Below, in pieces: positions 8,454-16,315 of a DNA stretch of 64,000 bases. The translations under genes and the position numbers were made by a program. The notes below the pieces were generated by a model. It was not told where the DNA came from and ran no database searches. It saw only the letters and a program-made list of their open reading frames with translations. This DNA is from Algoriphagus sp. NG3. GTDB taxonomy: Bacteria; Bacteroidota; Bacteroidia; Cytophagales; Cyclobacteriaceae. The DNA is taken from the NCBI RefSeq assembly GCF_034119865.1, contig NZ_CP139421.1, forward strand, positions 4,938,501-5,002,500, given 5' to 3'. Numbering within the stretch: the first letter of the stretch is position 1; each line of letters begins with the position of its first letter.

Positions 8454-8574
8454 GTTGAGTGAAACATGGGAAAGCTTAGGGGAAGTTTTCCGTGATTGTT
8501 TACCCGAATGCCCATCAAATTGCAAATTAGCCGAGTGGCATCCCTCCGACATAATTTTTACTTTGATGTTGCTT

Positions 8575-8655
8575 GTTCATTTCCCTTCGCCGGCATTACC
8601 CGGATCAGGTCGTATGGGTATGATCTCAGCCCGTTTTGTTAAGGCACCCCTTATG
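8575..8655 (-). promoter_or_regulatory. TPP (THI-box) riboswitch
   Basis: The minus strand carries the classic TPP aptamer words in order: GGGGTGCC at the 5' side, GGGCTGAGA, ATACCC, then GACCTGATCCGGGTAATGCC and GCGAAGGGAA at the 3' side. These are the conserved thiamin-sensing J and loop segments binding the pyrimidine and the pyrophosphate. It starts just below a promoter and precedes the TonB-dependent receptor, so it should repress that receptor when TPP is abundant. The roughly 145-base stretch between aptamer and start codon contains no clear T-tract terminator, so control may act at translation. Confidence 0.95.
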
Positions 8656-8663
8656 ATCTATAG

Positions 8664-8694
8664 CAAAGGTACTGTGGAAAAATTGGTTAGCAAA
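8664..8694 (-). promoter_or_regulatory. Bacteroidota-type promoter for the riboswitch-receptor transcript
   Basis: On the minus strand TTTG (8694-8691), exactly 19 bases, then TACCTTTG (8671-8664). This fits the TTTG-N19-TAnnTTTG promoter consensus of Bacteroidota sigma-ABfr-type factors perfectly. A transcript starting about 5-8 bases on would begin right at the TPP aptamer. Confidence 0.85.
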
Positions 8695-9003
8695 TCCTGC
8701 GATTATAATTTTAATGCCCCCGATTGACAGGATATTGGTGGTGTAATGATCTTGCTTTATGCAGTTCTGTAATTCTTCCCGTATAAGCAATTTAGGGTTG
8801 GAAAACAACTGTGATAAGAAGGCATGGTCATTTGTGATGCTGAAGTCAAAGAATAGTTATTTGCGTAGAAAGCAGTTTGAGTGGGTGAGTGGCCAGTTCG
8901 GCCAATGAAGATATGGTCACTGGTGTCAAAGCGGATAATCATCCTATCTTTTATCCTTGTCTCAAATCTTTTTCCTAAATTCCCACCTAAACCCTATTGA
9001 CCT
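8695..9003. other. intergenic stretch without a supported gene
   Basis: It lies between the promoter of the thiamin-controlled receptor and the FAH-family gene on the other strand, so it should hold the start signals of the latter. No conserved reading frame, repeat or RNA structure was recognised. Confidence 0.5.
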
Positions 9004-9849
9004 ATGAAAATATACAAATTGCCTACGGGCACACTTTTGCAGCATGAGAAACAGTCATTTTTAGGCCCTGAACTGGACTGGGACAATCTGCTGGCTATGG
9101 AAGATCTAAAAGATTACTTAAGTAACGAAGCCAATTCCTGGAAGAAAATTTCTGGAGAAGAGATGGAATCCACTCTAGCCAAAGGAATTTTAGCTCCTAT
9201 GGGAAACCAGGAAATCTGGGCTGCCGGAGTGACCTACTTTCGTAGCCGCACTGCTAGAATGGAAGAATCCCAAGATGCCGGAGGAGCGGATTTTTATGAT
9301 AAAGTATATAATGCTGATCGTCCTGAATTGTTTTTCAAGGCTACAGCTAGCCGTGTCTCCGCACCGGGAGCTGCAGTGAATATCCGAGAGGATTCTAGCT
9401 GGGATGTGCCGGAGCCTGAGTTGACTTTGGTTGTTTCCCCTTCAGGGAAAATCCAGGGTTATACCTGTGGAAATGATATGAGCAGTAGGAGTATAGAGGG
9501 GGAAAACCCACTTTATTTGCCCCAGGCTAAAGTCTATGCAGGTTGCGCCGCCATAGGGCCTTGCATATATCTGACAGAGGAGTCAATTGAAGAAACAGCC
9601 AACATCCGTCTGGAGATTTTTCGGGATGATGTATTGGCTTTCGTAGGAGAAACGGCATTGACGCAGTTAAAGCGTAAGCCCCAGGAATTGGCTGAGTGGC
9701 TTTTCCGGGCTAATACCTTCCCAATCGGATGCTTTTTGATGACGGGCACCGGGATAGTGCCAGATGACTTTACACTTGAAGTAGGGGACAAAGTCAGAAT
9801 AGGTATAGATCAGGTAGGAGTGTTGGAGAATTATATAGAAAAGATCTGA
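9004..9849 (+). CDS. fumarylacetoacetate hydrolase (FAH) family enzyme
   Basis: 281 residues, cytoplasmic, no signal. The C-terminal two thirds show the FAH fold signature: the acidic metal-binding pair in SWDVPEPELTLVVSPSG (about 137-153), then GYTCGNDMSSRSIEGENP with metal-binding Asp, and QAKVYAGCAAIGPC. The late TGTGIVPDDFTLEVGD is also family-typical. Members cleave or hydrate 2-oxo acids; the length and N-terminal extension resemble 2-keto-3-deoxy-arabinonate dehydratase-like members used in sugar-acid breakdown. No sugar-acid pathway gene lies beside it, so the substrate stays open. Confidence 0.8.
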   Translation: MKIYKLPTGTLLQHEKQSFLGPELDWDNLLAMEDLKDYLSNEANSWKKISGEEMESTLAKGILAPMGNQEIWAAGVTYFRSRTARMEESQDAGGADFYDKVYNADRPELFFKATASRVSAPGAAVNIREDSSWDVPEPELTLVVSPSGKIQGYTCGNDMSSRSIEGENPLYLPQAKVYAGCAAIGPCIYLTEESIEETANIRLEIFRDDVLAFVGETALTQLKRKPQELAEWLFRANTFPIGCFLMTGTGIVPDDFTLEVGDKVRIGIDQVGVLENYIEKI

Positions 9850-9898
9850 TTTGTAGTGATTTGCATAAATAGAACATCACTCTTACAAAAGATTGAAA

Positions 9899-10342
9899 AT
9901 GAAAAACGTTAACAAGAGTTTCCTGTTGCCTCTTCTGTGTTTGATTTCCATTTTGGTAATGTCTTGTCAAGAGGATGAAGAGCCACATGACATCTTTCCA
10001 CAGACCTGGAAGCTTGCCGGTTGGCAAGCTTATGGGGTCGAAGAAGATTCAGATTTTCAGCCCATCAGCGACTCCACTTATATCTATTTGTTCAAAAGTG
10101 ACGGCACCTTTGTCAAAAACGTGGGAGAGGAATCAACAGCAGGTACCTATCAAACAGAGGTTTTGATCTATGAAGTAGGCGGTGAAAGGAAGCACTACAA
10201 CCTGATTTTTCCAGAGGATAAGTTAAGACATAGCTGCCATGCAAACCGGGAGTATCTTCAAATTGATGAAAACGGGATGCTGGTTGGAGGAAGTGCCCCT
10301 TGTGATGGGCCAGCCTTGTTCTTTCGTTTACAGGGTAATTAG
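9899..10342 (+). CDS. lipoprotein, lipocalin-like fold suspected
   Basis: 147 residues from ATG 9899 (a TTG two codons upstream, 9893, is less likely). Hydrophobic signal followed by lipobox LVMS|C with Cys23 as lipidation site, then an acidic spacer QEDEEPHD, so it is anchored on a membrane facing the periplasm or surface. The mature part (TWKLAGW..., then YLFKSDGTFVKN, ESTAGTYQTE) follows the strand-by-strand pattern of Bacteroidota lipocalin-like lipoproteins, which begin with a W-x-L strand and contain D-G-T-F turns. Two late Cys (about 113 and 137) could pair. Ligand unknown. It sits alone between the FAH enzyme and yjbQ. Confidence 0.65.
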   Translation: MKNVNKSFLLPLLCLISILVMSCQEDEEPHDIFPQTWKLAGWQAYGVEEDSDFQPISDSTYIYLFKSDGTFVKNVGEESTAGTYQTEVLIYEVGGERKHYNLIFPEDKLRHSCHANREYLQIDENGMLVGGSAPCDGPALFFRLQGN

Positions 10343-10454
10343 GAAGATCCAATATTGAAAAGGAGAATAAGAGCTTACTATAGAATCTGGGGCTTTCTGA
10401 CAGGAATTTGTGCCCAAAGGTGTTTTACTGTGCAGTATGATCTTATTTTTGTAA

Positions 10455-10886
10455 ATGACTCAATTCTTTCAACACAAACTTCGCTTGCAGTCTTTTCCTG
10501 CGGGATATCATCTGATCACTGATGAAATAGAAGATGCAATCCCTGAGATCAAAAAGATACAAACAGGATTTTTGCAGGTATTTATACAGCATACTTCTGC
10601 AGCCTTGACCATCAATGAAAATGCCGATCCCACCGTCAGAAAAGACTTTCAGACCTTTGTAAATGAGTTAATTCCAGAATCTTATCCACGGTTTATCCAC
10701 ACCTATGAAGGGCCTGATGATATGCCTGCGCACATTAAAGCCAGTTTTTTTGACACAAGTATTCAAATTCCCATAACTGGTGGAAAACTTAACCTTGGAA
10801 TCTGGCAAGGAATTTATCTCTGTGAATTCAGAAGAAACGGAGGGGGCAGAAGCCTGGTTTTGACTGCTTTTGGGGAAGTGGAATGA
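10455..10886 (+). CDS. yjbQ: YjbQ/UPF0047 family protein
   Basis: 143 residues, full family length. Shows the family core: Q-V-F-I-Q-H-T-S-A-A-L-T-I-N-E-N-A-D-P (about 42-60), then the HTYEGPDDMPAHIKASF metal-site region with conserved His residues (about 87-103), and GIWQGIYLCEFR near the end. Members form trimers and carry a metal site; the E. coli protein has weak thiamine phosphate synthase activity, and its true role is unsettled. The start is preceded by TATTTTTG at 10444-10451, which fits a promoter -7 box but lies only 3 bases before the ATG, so a leaderless or very short leader transcript is possible. Confidence 0.88.
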   Translation: MTQFFQHKLRLQSFPAGYHLITDEIEDAIPEIKKIQTGFLQVFIQHTSAALTINENADPTVRKDFQTFVNELIPESYPRFIHTYEGPDDMPAHIKASFFDTSIQIPITGGKLNLGIWQGIYLCEFRRNGGGRSLVLTAFGEVE

Positions 10887-10888
10887 AT

Positions 10889-11869
10889 CTAGTTTTTCCC
10901 AAAAAATGATTCCAGTTCCCGCAGTAATTTTCCTTTTCTATAGGAATTCCAGATTTTTACTATTTCGCCGTCTGGATTGATTAGTATATAATTTGGCCAA
11001 ACCTTAATTTGGTAAAGACTGGTGGCGTAGCCTTCTTCATCCCATAGGTCTGTCCAAGTGATCTGCTCTTTATGCTTCTTGGCTGTGTTGAGCCATATAT
11101 CTTTAGTCTTATCATTCCAAACAGAAATAACCTCCAATTTTGAATTGTGTCTTTCGTACGCTTCCTTGATTTCTGGTAATGCTTCTATGCAAGGCATGCA
11201 CCCTGTAAATGAAAACTCCAATAGTTTGTATTTGCCCTCGAAATCTGAAAGAGAGATCATTTCTCCTGTTCGGCTTTCCAGCTCAAAATCAAGAGCTTCC
11301 GATCCTACTTTTGGCTTTTTGGAATCTTTAGTTAGCAAAAAGGTCTTCGTGCTTTTATAGTACTCAGAATCATGTAAGGATTCGGGAATACGGGCTATCA
11401 GGTTTTGTAGTTCTTCATCTGAATAGATAGTCGTATTAGAGGCTAATAATTGTAAGCCTATGACTTTGTCAATGCTTCTATCTATAATTTTCTTTTTCTC
11501 ATCCACCTCGGCAACATTAAAATCATCCATTATTAAATTGTATGGATGATTGGGCTGAATTTGAATAGTAGAAAAATCATCGGCAATTCCTGTAATCTGA
11601 TATTCATTATCAAATACCCAAAAAGATCTATTCTCCGTAATTTTACCGTTGGATTTAATTTTAAGGATAGACATTTTAACAGGCATTCCTGCTATCGTTT
11701 CTACTTGGGCATTGCCTTCTCCCTCAAGGCGATAGGTATTGTTATCTATGCTTGCATAAATGGATTCCTTTTGCTTGCTTAAGTCGGAAAGCAAAATGTT
11801 TACTTGCGTCTCTTGACAGAATGAAGGAATAGAATAACATAAGCAAATTGACAGAACTAGATGTCTCAT
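10889..11869 (-). CDS. secreted TlpA-like thioredoxin-fold protein
   Basis: 326 residues with signal peptide ending SIPSFC|Q. The first part (about 20-185) is a helical and beta region seen in Bacteroidota TlpA-like proteins. The thioredoxin fold begins near 190 with KVGSEALDFELESRTGEMIS and holds the active site as FTGCMPC (CxxC with Met-Pro between). The cis-Pro loop appears as KVWPNYILINPDG. It should act as a periplasmic thiol reductase or oxidant carrier. It converges with yjbQ, the stops being 2 bases apart, and is not obviously in an operon with its upstream neighbour (47 bases). Confidence 0.82.
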   Translation of the reverse strand: MRHLVLSICLCYSIPSFCQETQVNILLSDLSKQKESIYASIDNNTYRLEGEGNAQVETIAGMPVKMSILKIKSNGKITENRSFWVFDNEYQITGIADDFSTIQIQPNHPYNLIMDDFNVAEVDEKKKIIDRSIDKVIGLQLLASNTTIYSDEELQNLIARIPESLHDSEYYKSTKTFLLTKDSKKPKVGSEALDFELESRTGEMISLSDFEGKYKLLEFSFTGCMPCIEALPEIKEAYERHNSKLEVISVWNDKTKDIWLNTAKKHKEQITWTDLWDEEGYATSLYQIKVWPNYILINPDGEIVKIWNSYRKGKLLRELESFFGKN

Positions 11870-11916
11870 AAGTGATTAGTTTGAAAATCATGATACCCTG
11901 TAACTAAAATAAACAC

Positions 11917-13308
11917 TTATTCTTTACTAGCCTCAATTTTCACGTGCTTTCCTGTCATCAGGATTCGGCGATAGCCTTCCTTGGTATCAGTACTGACTTC
12001 TTTTCCCAGCACCTTCACTTTGGAGAATTCTTCCGGGATCTCAATGGACAATCCTGCTTTCTTATCCGTCTGGGTAATTTCTACTGTGATCAGATTCTTT
12101 TCAGAAGTAATGCTAATTGCTAGTTGATTGTCATCGATCCAGAACTTCTCAATTGAAGCATTTTTCCAATTTGGAGGTAAATTTGGGCGAATGTAAGTCA
12201 CCCGGTTTTCAATATCTCCATAAATGCCCAGTAGTGATAAAACCGCTGGTTGGAAAAACTGCCAGGACGGTTGAATATGACGTGGCTGAGCTTCATCAAA
12301 CATAAAAATGTCCTTGTCTACTTGCTGTGAAAAGACTTTGCTGAGTTCCTGAAGTAAGGAATGAAGTTCAGATGGATCTTCCAACGAAGTTGGCTTCTGG
12401 CCAGCCGCTTTGTACTGAAATATTCCGGCCTTGTACTTGCTCCAGTTGTATGCATCAGTGATATTCTGATCTGGAATCTGGATTTTGGAAGTGGACTGAA
12501 GAGAATCGGTGAGTGCAAATCTTTCGTCCCAATCTGTAAATAGATCCGTACGCAGATCTGCCAACGTTTCTATTGCAGAAAATTCGCTTTGATCAGAACC
12601 GGCAATGTACACTGGAACGAGCTCCTCCTCATCCGGCGAAAGCTCCAGTTTGATCTCAAAAGCTGCTGCCACGCCGAACTCTGCTGGTATAATAGGACAT
12701 TCTGGAGAAACAGGATTCAACACACGTCCCGTTGATGATCCCCACACGGCATACCAGTCGTTTTCTTCATCCTTGGCAGTGAATATTCCTGTCAACTCAT
12801 CAAAGATCACACGATCAGCTGCATTTTTGCCAAATGTACTGTCCATTTTGGCACCAGATTTTAAGTCGCTTGCCGTCTCAAATTGAAAGTGTAACTGTTT
12901 GGTGGATTTGCTCTCGTTTTTGATAAAATTCAGGATAGTTAAGCCCGGTTTATGTTTACTCATGAAAAGCACTTGCCTTACCTTCAACCCTTCGTTTTCC
13001 AGCAGATAGTGCCGGTTAACGGCAAATGGAAATTTTGCAGTTTCTATAGGGTTGTTTAGGCAGTAGATGCTTTCCTCAGTCTTTATTAAGATGGTAAAGT
13101 CTTGCAGAAGCTGAATGGTTTTCAGCTGAACGGCTCCGTCGTCAATGAGAATATTTTCATTTGCCAAAGAATACTTCCCATCCTTTGGAATAGTTATAGA
13201 CTGCAAGCGTTCCAAGCTTTTTACCAATCTTGTTTCTTCAGCTTTTGGTTCTTGGCAGGAATAATTTAGGATGCAAAAAAGAAAAACAACTACAAGGGAT
13301 CTAGACAT
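11917..13308 (-). CDS. glycosidase-like lipoprotein lacking most of the (alpha/alpha)6 domain
   Basis: 463 residues. Lipobox ILNYS|C (Cys18). Residues about 30-265 look like the N-terminal beta-sandwich of amylo-alpha-1,6-glucosidase/GH15-like enzymes. The helical barrel would then start with ITDAYNWSKYKAGIF (283-297) and end with RHIQPSWQFFQPAVLSLLGI (343-362), and the C-terminal sandwich follows with RPNLPPNWKNASIEKFW. Only some 45 residues separate barrel start and end, where such enzymes usually have over 250, so the catalytic centre is missing although the frame is open throughout. It may be an inactive carbohydrate-binding form or a decaying gene. It sits 18 bases behind the YdjC-type deacetylase gene, in one operon. 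Confidence 0.6.
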   Translation of the reverse strand: MSRSLVVVFLFCILNYSCQEPKAEETRLVKSLERLQSITIPKDGKYSLANENILIDDGAVQLKTIQLLQDFTILIKTEESIYCLNNPIETAKFPFAVNRHYLLENEGLKVRQVLFMSKHKPGLTILNFIKNESKSTKQLHFQFETASDLKSGAKMDSTFGKNAADRVIFDELTGIFTAKDEENDWYAVWGSSTGRVLNPVSPECPIIPAEFGVAAAFEIKLELSPDEEELVPVYIAGSDQSEFSAIETLADLRTDLFTDWDERFALTDSLQSTSKIQIPDQNITDAYNWSKYKAGIFQYKAAGQKPTSLEDPSELHSLLQELSKVFSQQVDKDIFMFDEAQPRHIQPSWQFFQPAVLSLLGIYGDIENRVTYIRPNLPPNWKNASIEKFWIDDNQLAISITSEKNLITVEITQTDKKAGLSIEIPEEFSKVKVLGKEVSTDTKEGYRRILMTGKHVKIEASKE

Positions 13309-13326
13309 AAAAGGGATTTTCTAACC

Positions 13327-14259
13327 TTATAAGGTTTTGCCAATTTCCCTCCAAGTTACTAATTGTACTTTATTTTGTTCCAATAGGGCTCTTGCCTTAT
13401 CACTGGTGAAAAAATCATAATCTGCCTGCCTCCAAGGGGCGTGATAGGTATCATGTCCTTTAGTCACTGCCTTCATTTCCTCATCATCATAGGCCAAGTG
13501 GATCAAGATTACATTTAGCCCTGTGCCAAGATTATTAAGGGTATTAGTGTAATAATCTTCCATTCCGCTTTGATAATCTGCTGGGTAGGCCATGAAAAGC
13601 TGATCCACCACAGGGTAGTTATCCACATTGATTCCAGAAAATAATGCAGTGTTTGGCTTGATGATGTTATCAATCATTTGTTGATTGATCATGGCCGGAA
13701 TCTGGAGTTCCTGTGCGATTTTAAGATAGGAGGCTAAATATTCTGGCCTTCCATAGAATATGCAACCCATGTGAGAATCCAAATGGGTGGGTGTGATTCC
13801 CATTTGGTTTGCGGCTTTTATCTGGGCACGGATTTCTTTTTCTACTTCCTCTGGACTGGCATTAGCGGTGACTTGTCCACAATCCGGATACATGTGGCCT
13901 TTTTCGTTTGCCAGTCCAGGAACTGCTGTTTTTCCTGCTTCAGGCCCCCAATTGTAATTAAGCCATTCATTGGTGAGGGTAATGTGGATTCCAATATCCG
14001 CATCAGGCATTTCCTTTGCCATTTCGCCTACTTCTGCAGACCATCCTGTCGGAATCATCATGCTGGTGGAATTTACCAATCCCAACTTCATTGCATCAAA
14101 TGTCGCTTGGGTCTGAGAATGTGCTACTCCCACATCATCTCCATGGATGATAAGTAACTTCGTGTTCTTTGGGTACCCGAGTTTTTCGGCTAGATTTTGG
14201 GAAAAAGTAAAGGCAGGCACAATCGCCAGGAGAAGTATTAAAATGCAGGATTTTTTCAT
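13327..14259 (-). CDS. secreted YdjC/ChbG-family carbohydrate deacetylase
   Basis: 310 residues from ATG 14259; a TTG at 14280 would add seven charged residues before the signal peptide and is not preferred. Signal peptide ends near AFTFS|Q. Family motifs: IIHGDDVGVAHS with the metal-binding Asp pair, DIGIHITLTNEW, and THLDSHMG with metal-binding His. YdjC proteins remove acetyl groups from chito-oligosaccharides or similar sugars using a divalent metal. The exported location and the co-transcribed glycosidase-like lipoprotein downstream (18-base gap) suggest a job on an extracellular glycan. Members with this N-terminus are common in Bacteroidota. Confidence 0.85.
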   Translation of the reverse strand: MKKSCILILLLAIVPAFTFSQNLAEKLGYPKNTKLLIIHGDDVGVAHSQTQATFDAMKLGLVNSTSMMIPTGWSAEVGEMAKEMPDADIGIHITLTNEWLNYNWGPEAGKTAVPGLANEKGHMYPDCGQVTANASPEEVEKEIRAQIKAANQMGITPTHLDSHMGCIFYGRPEYLASYLKIAQELQIPAMINQQMIDNIIKPNTALFSGINVDNYPVVDQLFMAYPADYQSGMEDYYTNTLNNLGTGLNVILIHLAYDDEEMKAVTKGHDTYHAPWRQADYDFFTSDKARALLEQNKVQLVTWREIGKTL

Positions 14260-14301
14260 TTTGGGCTTTTGTTTACCCAAGTTAAAAAATCTAGTGTTTC
14301 C

Positions 14302-14568
14302 TCAACTTTTATAGCGCTTAGATTTGATCCGATAAACCCAGAGATATGTAAAAAAGCTCAAAAATACCTGCAAAACGCCAAAATGCAACCAGGTGTAAGG
14401 CTCCTGGAGCGGCTCCAAATTGATGGTGTTGTTATAATACAGTTTTGAAATCACCAGAGCCAAAATTGTCGCAGGAAGCACTACCACCATCCAAAAATTA
14501 AGAAATGAGCGGTATATAAAAGGGATGGATTTTTTAGGTGTTGGTGGGTTGGGTCTGCGGTTTTTCAT
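14302..14568 (-). CDS. small membrane protein, tandem paralogue 1
   Basis: 88 residues, not a recognised family. A proline-rich basic head (RRPNPPTPKK) precedes PFIYRSFLNFWMVVVLPATI, with two hydrophobic helices (about 27-45 and 62-80) and a basic tail. It shares the P-F-I-Y-R-S-F-x-N-F-W-x-V-x-x-L-P-A-[ST]-I block, the helix spacing and the K-S-K-[RK]-[YF]-K tail with the next gene upstream, so the two arose by tandem duplication. The gap between them is 29 bases, consistent with one transcript. Function unknown. Confidence 0.65.
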   Translation of the reverse strand: MKNRRPNPPTPKKSIPFIYRSFLNFWMVVVLPATILALVISKLYYNNTINLEPLQEPYTWLHFGVLQVFLSFFTYLWVYRIKSKRYKS

Positions 14569-14597
14569 CTTTGGTCTGTAGCAAGTATGGGTCTAGA

Positions 14598-14834
14598 TCA
14601 AGCTCCCTGTTTAAATTTTTTGGATTTAGGCTTATAATCCCTATAGTACATCCATAGCCCAAAAAGTACCTGAAAGATCAGCATTCTTACATAAGTAGAA
14701 GGCAACTTCAATAACTCCCAGCTGATTGATCCTTTGAAGAGTTCAGTGATGATGATGGTAATAATGCTGGCAGGAAGTATATAAACCAACCAGAAGTTAA
14801 AAAATGAGCGGTATATAAAAGGTGCTTTTTTCAT
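14598..14834 (-). CDS. small membrane protein, tandem paralogue 2
   Basis: 78 residues: a short head MKKA then PFIYRSFFNFWLVYILPASI, two hydrophobic helices (about 11-28 and 48-64) and a basic tail KPKSKKFKQ. It is the closer-to-minimal version of the paralogue downstream, lacking the proline-rich head. Its promoter should lie in 14835-14971, where small hairpin-forming words (GCCC-GTTA-GGGC and a nearby GGCAT-T-ATGCC) are present. Role unknown. Confidence 0.65.
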   Translation of the reverse strand: MKKAPFIYRSFFNFWLVYILPASIITIIITELFKGSISWELLKLPSTYVRMLIFQVLFGLWMYYRDYKPKSKKFKQGA

Positions 14835-14971
14835 TTAATATAGTTAGATCACTTCTGCCCGTTAGGGCATTATGCCTTAGCATTCGGGTAAAGAAGATGT
14901 GATATTGTTCTGTGTGAATTAATCCATAAATCTACCGCTTTCCTTTGCCGGATTCAAGAGGTCTGATTTTC

Positions 14972-16204
14972 TCAATAGTCGAATGTAAATCCCCTCAAAT
15001 CGGCAGGTACCGTTTTCTTACGTTTTGTTTCACGTTGGTAGAGGTATTTTCCTAATTCAGCAAAAAAAGGAAATCCTATCTCTTCATATTCATAGTGATC
15101 ATCGTTTAGCGTGTTGTTTTCGTTGACATAGATCACTGCAGAGACGAAAAACTCTATACCTTTTTCGAAATCCACATAATAACTTGCATCTAGCAAATGC
15201 CCGTAGGCCTGGCCGGTTTTATTGAATATGCGGATGTTATCGGGAATGTCGCCTTTATCATTTCCATCCAGGTAAAATTTAGAATAGGTGTCCCAGTATT
15301 CTTCTTTTGGATAGTTGGGGTAATCACTTTCCGCAGGAAGCATACCCATGTATTTAAGGATGAAATTCCGATGTTCTTCATTGATAGAGAATCGCTCTGA
15401 TTCTACAAAAGACATAGGGAAAACAATTCTTTGGACTACTCCGTGAAGGTCTGAGAGCGCCATTTTATTCTTCTCGGTAAAGTTCATTGGCTTCATGACC
15501 AAAGAATCCCCTACGTAGAATGATTCCCCTATTGTGGGATTGTTACTATTAGTATAGTGCTGTGTGGTAGTTCGTTCTGGAAGCTCCAACATCACAGTTC
15601 CGGCAGAATCCACAAAACGTATGGGGTTGGCTATCCGGTTTTCCTCCGGGCTTACCGCAAAACTGAGCCTGTGGTTTATGATTGTGTGATTAAGTCCTTT
15701 TTCTTGTAGTTTTTCATTGATGTAATCCTGTCCAAGGAGTTCATAAAGGCGATTGTAAGCGTCATTGTCCGAGACCAATAATATTTTCTTGATGTAATGC
15801 GCTATGCTTGGAAGAGAGTCTTTTGCGGATAAATCTGCTAATGCCGCTCTTTGTGCAGGACGGATTGAATCTACCAACATCGTTGTTTCGGCAGTAAGGT
15901 TCTCCATGTTTTGTTCTTCCAGCCATTCTAGGGCTAACAAAGCAATCGGAAGCTTCACCGTTGACGCCGGATAGAAATAGCGGGTGTCATCTACATTTAC
16001 ACTGAAATCTGTCATTAGCGCATTTCCGTGTTCATTGCGGTCTATCTGGGTGTAAATTATCTGAACCTGATAGTTATCCACATTGTCCAATACCTGTTTT
16101 AATACAGGGAAATCTTTCAGATCATCTTCGAAAGGCGCTGTGGGCTCTGAGGAGCACGAGCATAACGCTGCAAGAAGATAAATGATTAAAATAGATTGTT
16201 TCAT
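14972..16204 (-). CDS. class A beta-lactamase-like serine hydrolase (lipoprotein)
   Basis: 410 residues with lipobox AALCS|C (Cys17), so membrane anchored. Active-site motifs of the beta-lactamase/D-Ala-D-Ala peptidase fold are in order: S81-x-x-K84 in YPASTVKLP, S145-D-N in LLVSDNDAYNRLYEL, and K-T-G in IFNKTGQAYG near 335. The SDN triad points to the class A type. At about 410 residues it is longer than typical class A enzymes (about 290), with insertions around 185-290. No Glu166-type omega loop could be assigned with certainty, so antibiotic hydrolysis should not be assumed; it may be a house-keeping serine hydrolase. Confidence 0.8.
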   Translation of the reverse strand: MKQSILIIYLLAALCSCSSEPTAPFEDDLKDFPVLKQVLDNVDNYQVQIIYTQIDRNEHGNALMTDFSVNVDDTRYFYPASTVKLPIALLALEWLEEQNMENLTAETTMLVDSIRPAQRAALADLSAKDSLPSIAHYIKKILLVSDNDAYNRLYELLGQDYINEKLQEKGLNHTIINHRLSFAVSPEENRIANPIRFVDSAGTVMLELPERTTTQHYTNSNNPTIGESFYVGDSLVMKPMNFTEKNKMALSDLHGVVQRIVFPMSFVESERFSINEEHRNFILKYMGMLPAESDYPNYPKEEYWDTYSKFYLDGNDKGDIPDNIRIFNKTGQAYGHLLDASYYVDFEKGIEFFVSAVIYVNENNTLNDDHYEYEEIGFPFFAELGKYLYQRETKRKKTVPADLRGFTFDY

Positions 16205-16315
16205 CTGTTAATTTTTTGTTCTTGAATGGTCAGATAACCTATCCCAAACTTATGTAGGAAGAACCTCGAGGTGTAAATAGACATGACTCTGTGAGATATA
16301 TGAGCCATGCTATTT

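Noticed and set aside
8626..8942. Open frames of about 60 codons on the minus strand upstream of the TPP promoter
   Set aside because: They overlap the riboswitch or its promoter, have no ribosome site or recognisable sequence, and are likely chance.
10681..10701. Adjacent TTATCCACG and TTATCCACA as DnaA boxes
   Set aside because: They are the codons of the conserved SYPRFIHTY segment of YjbQ.
14972..16204. Reading this as an antibiotic-resistance beta-lactamase
   Set aside because: The SxxK, SDN and KTG motifs fit, but length and insertions differ from known class A enzymes and no omega-loop Glu is certain, so only a serine-hydrolase call is justified.
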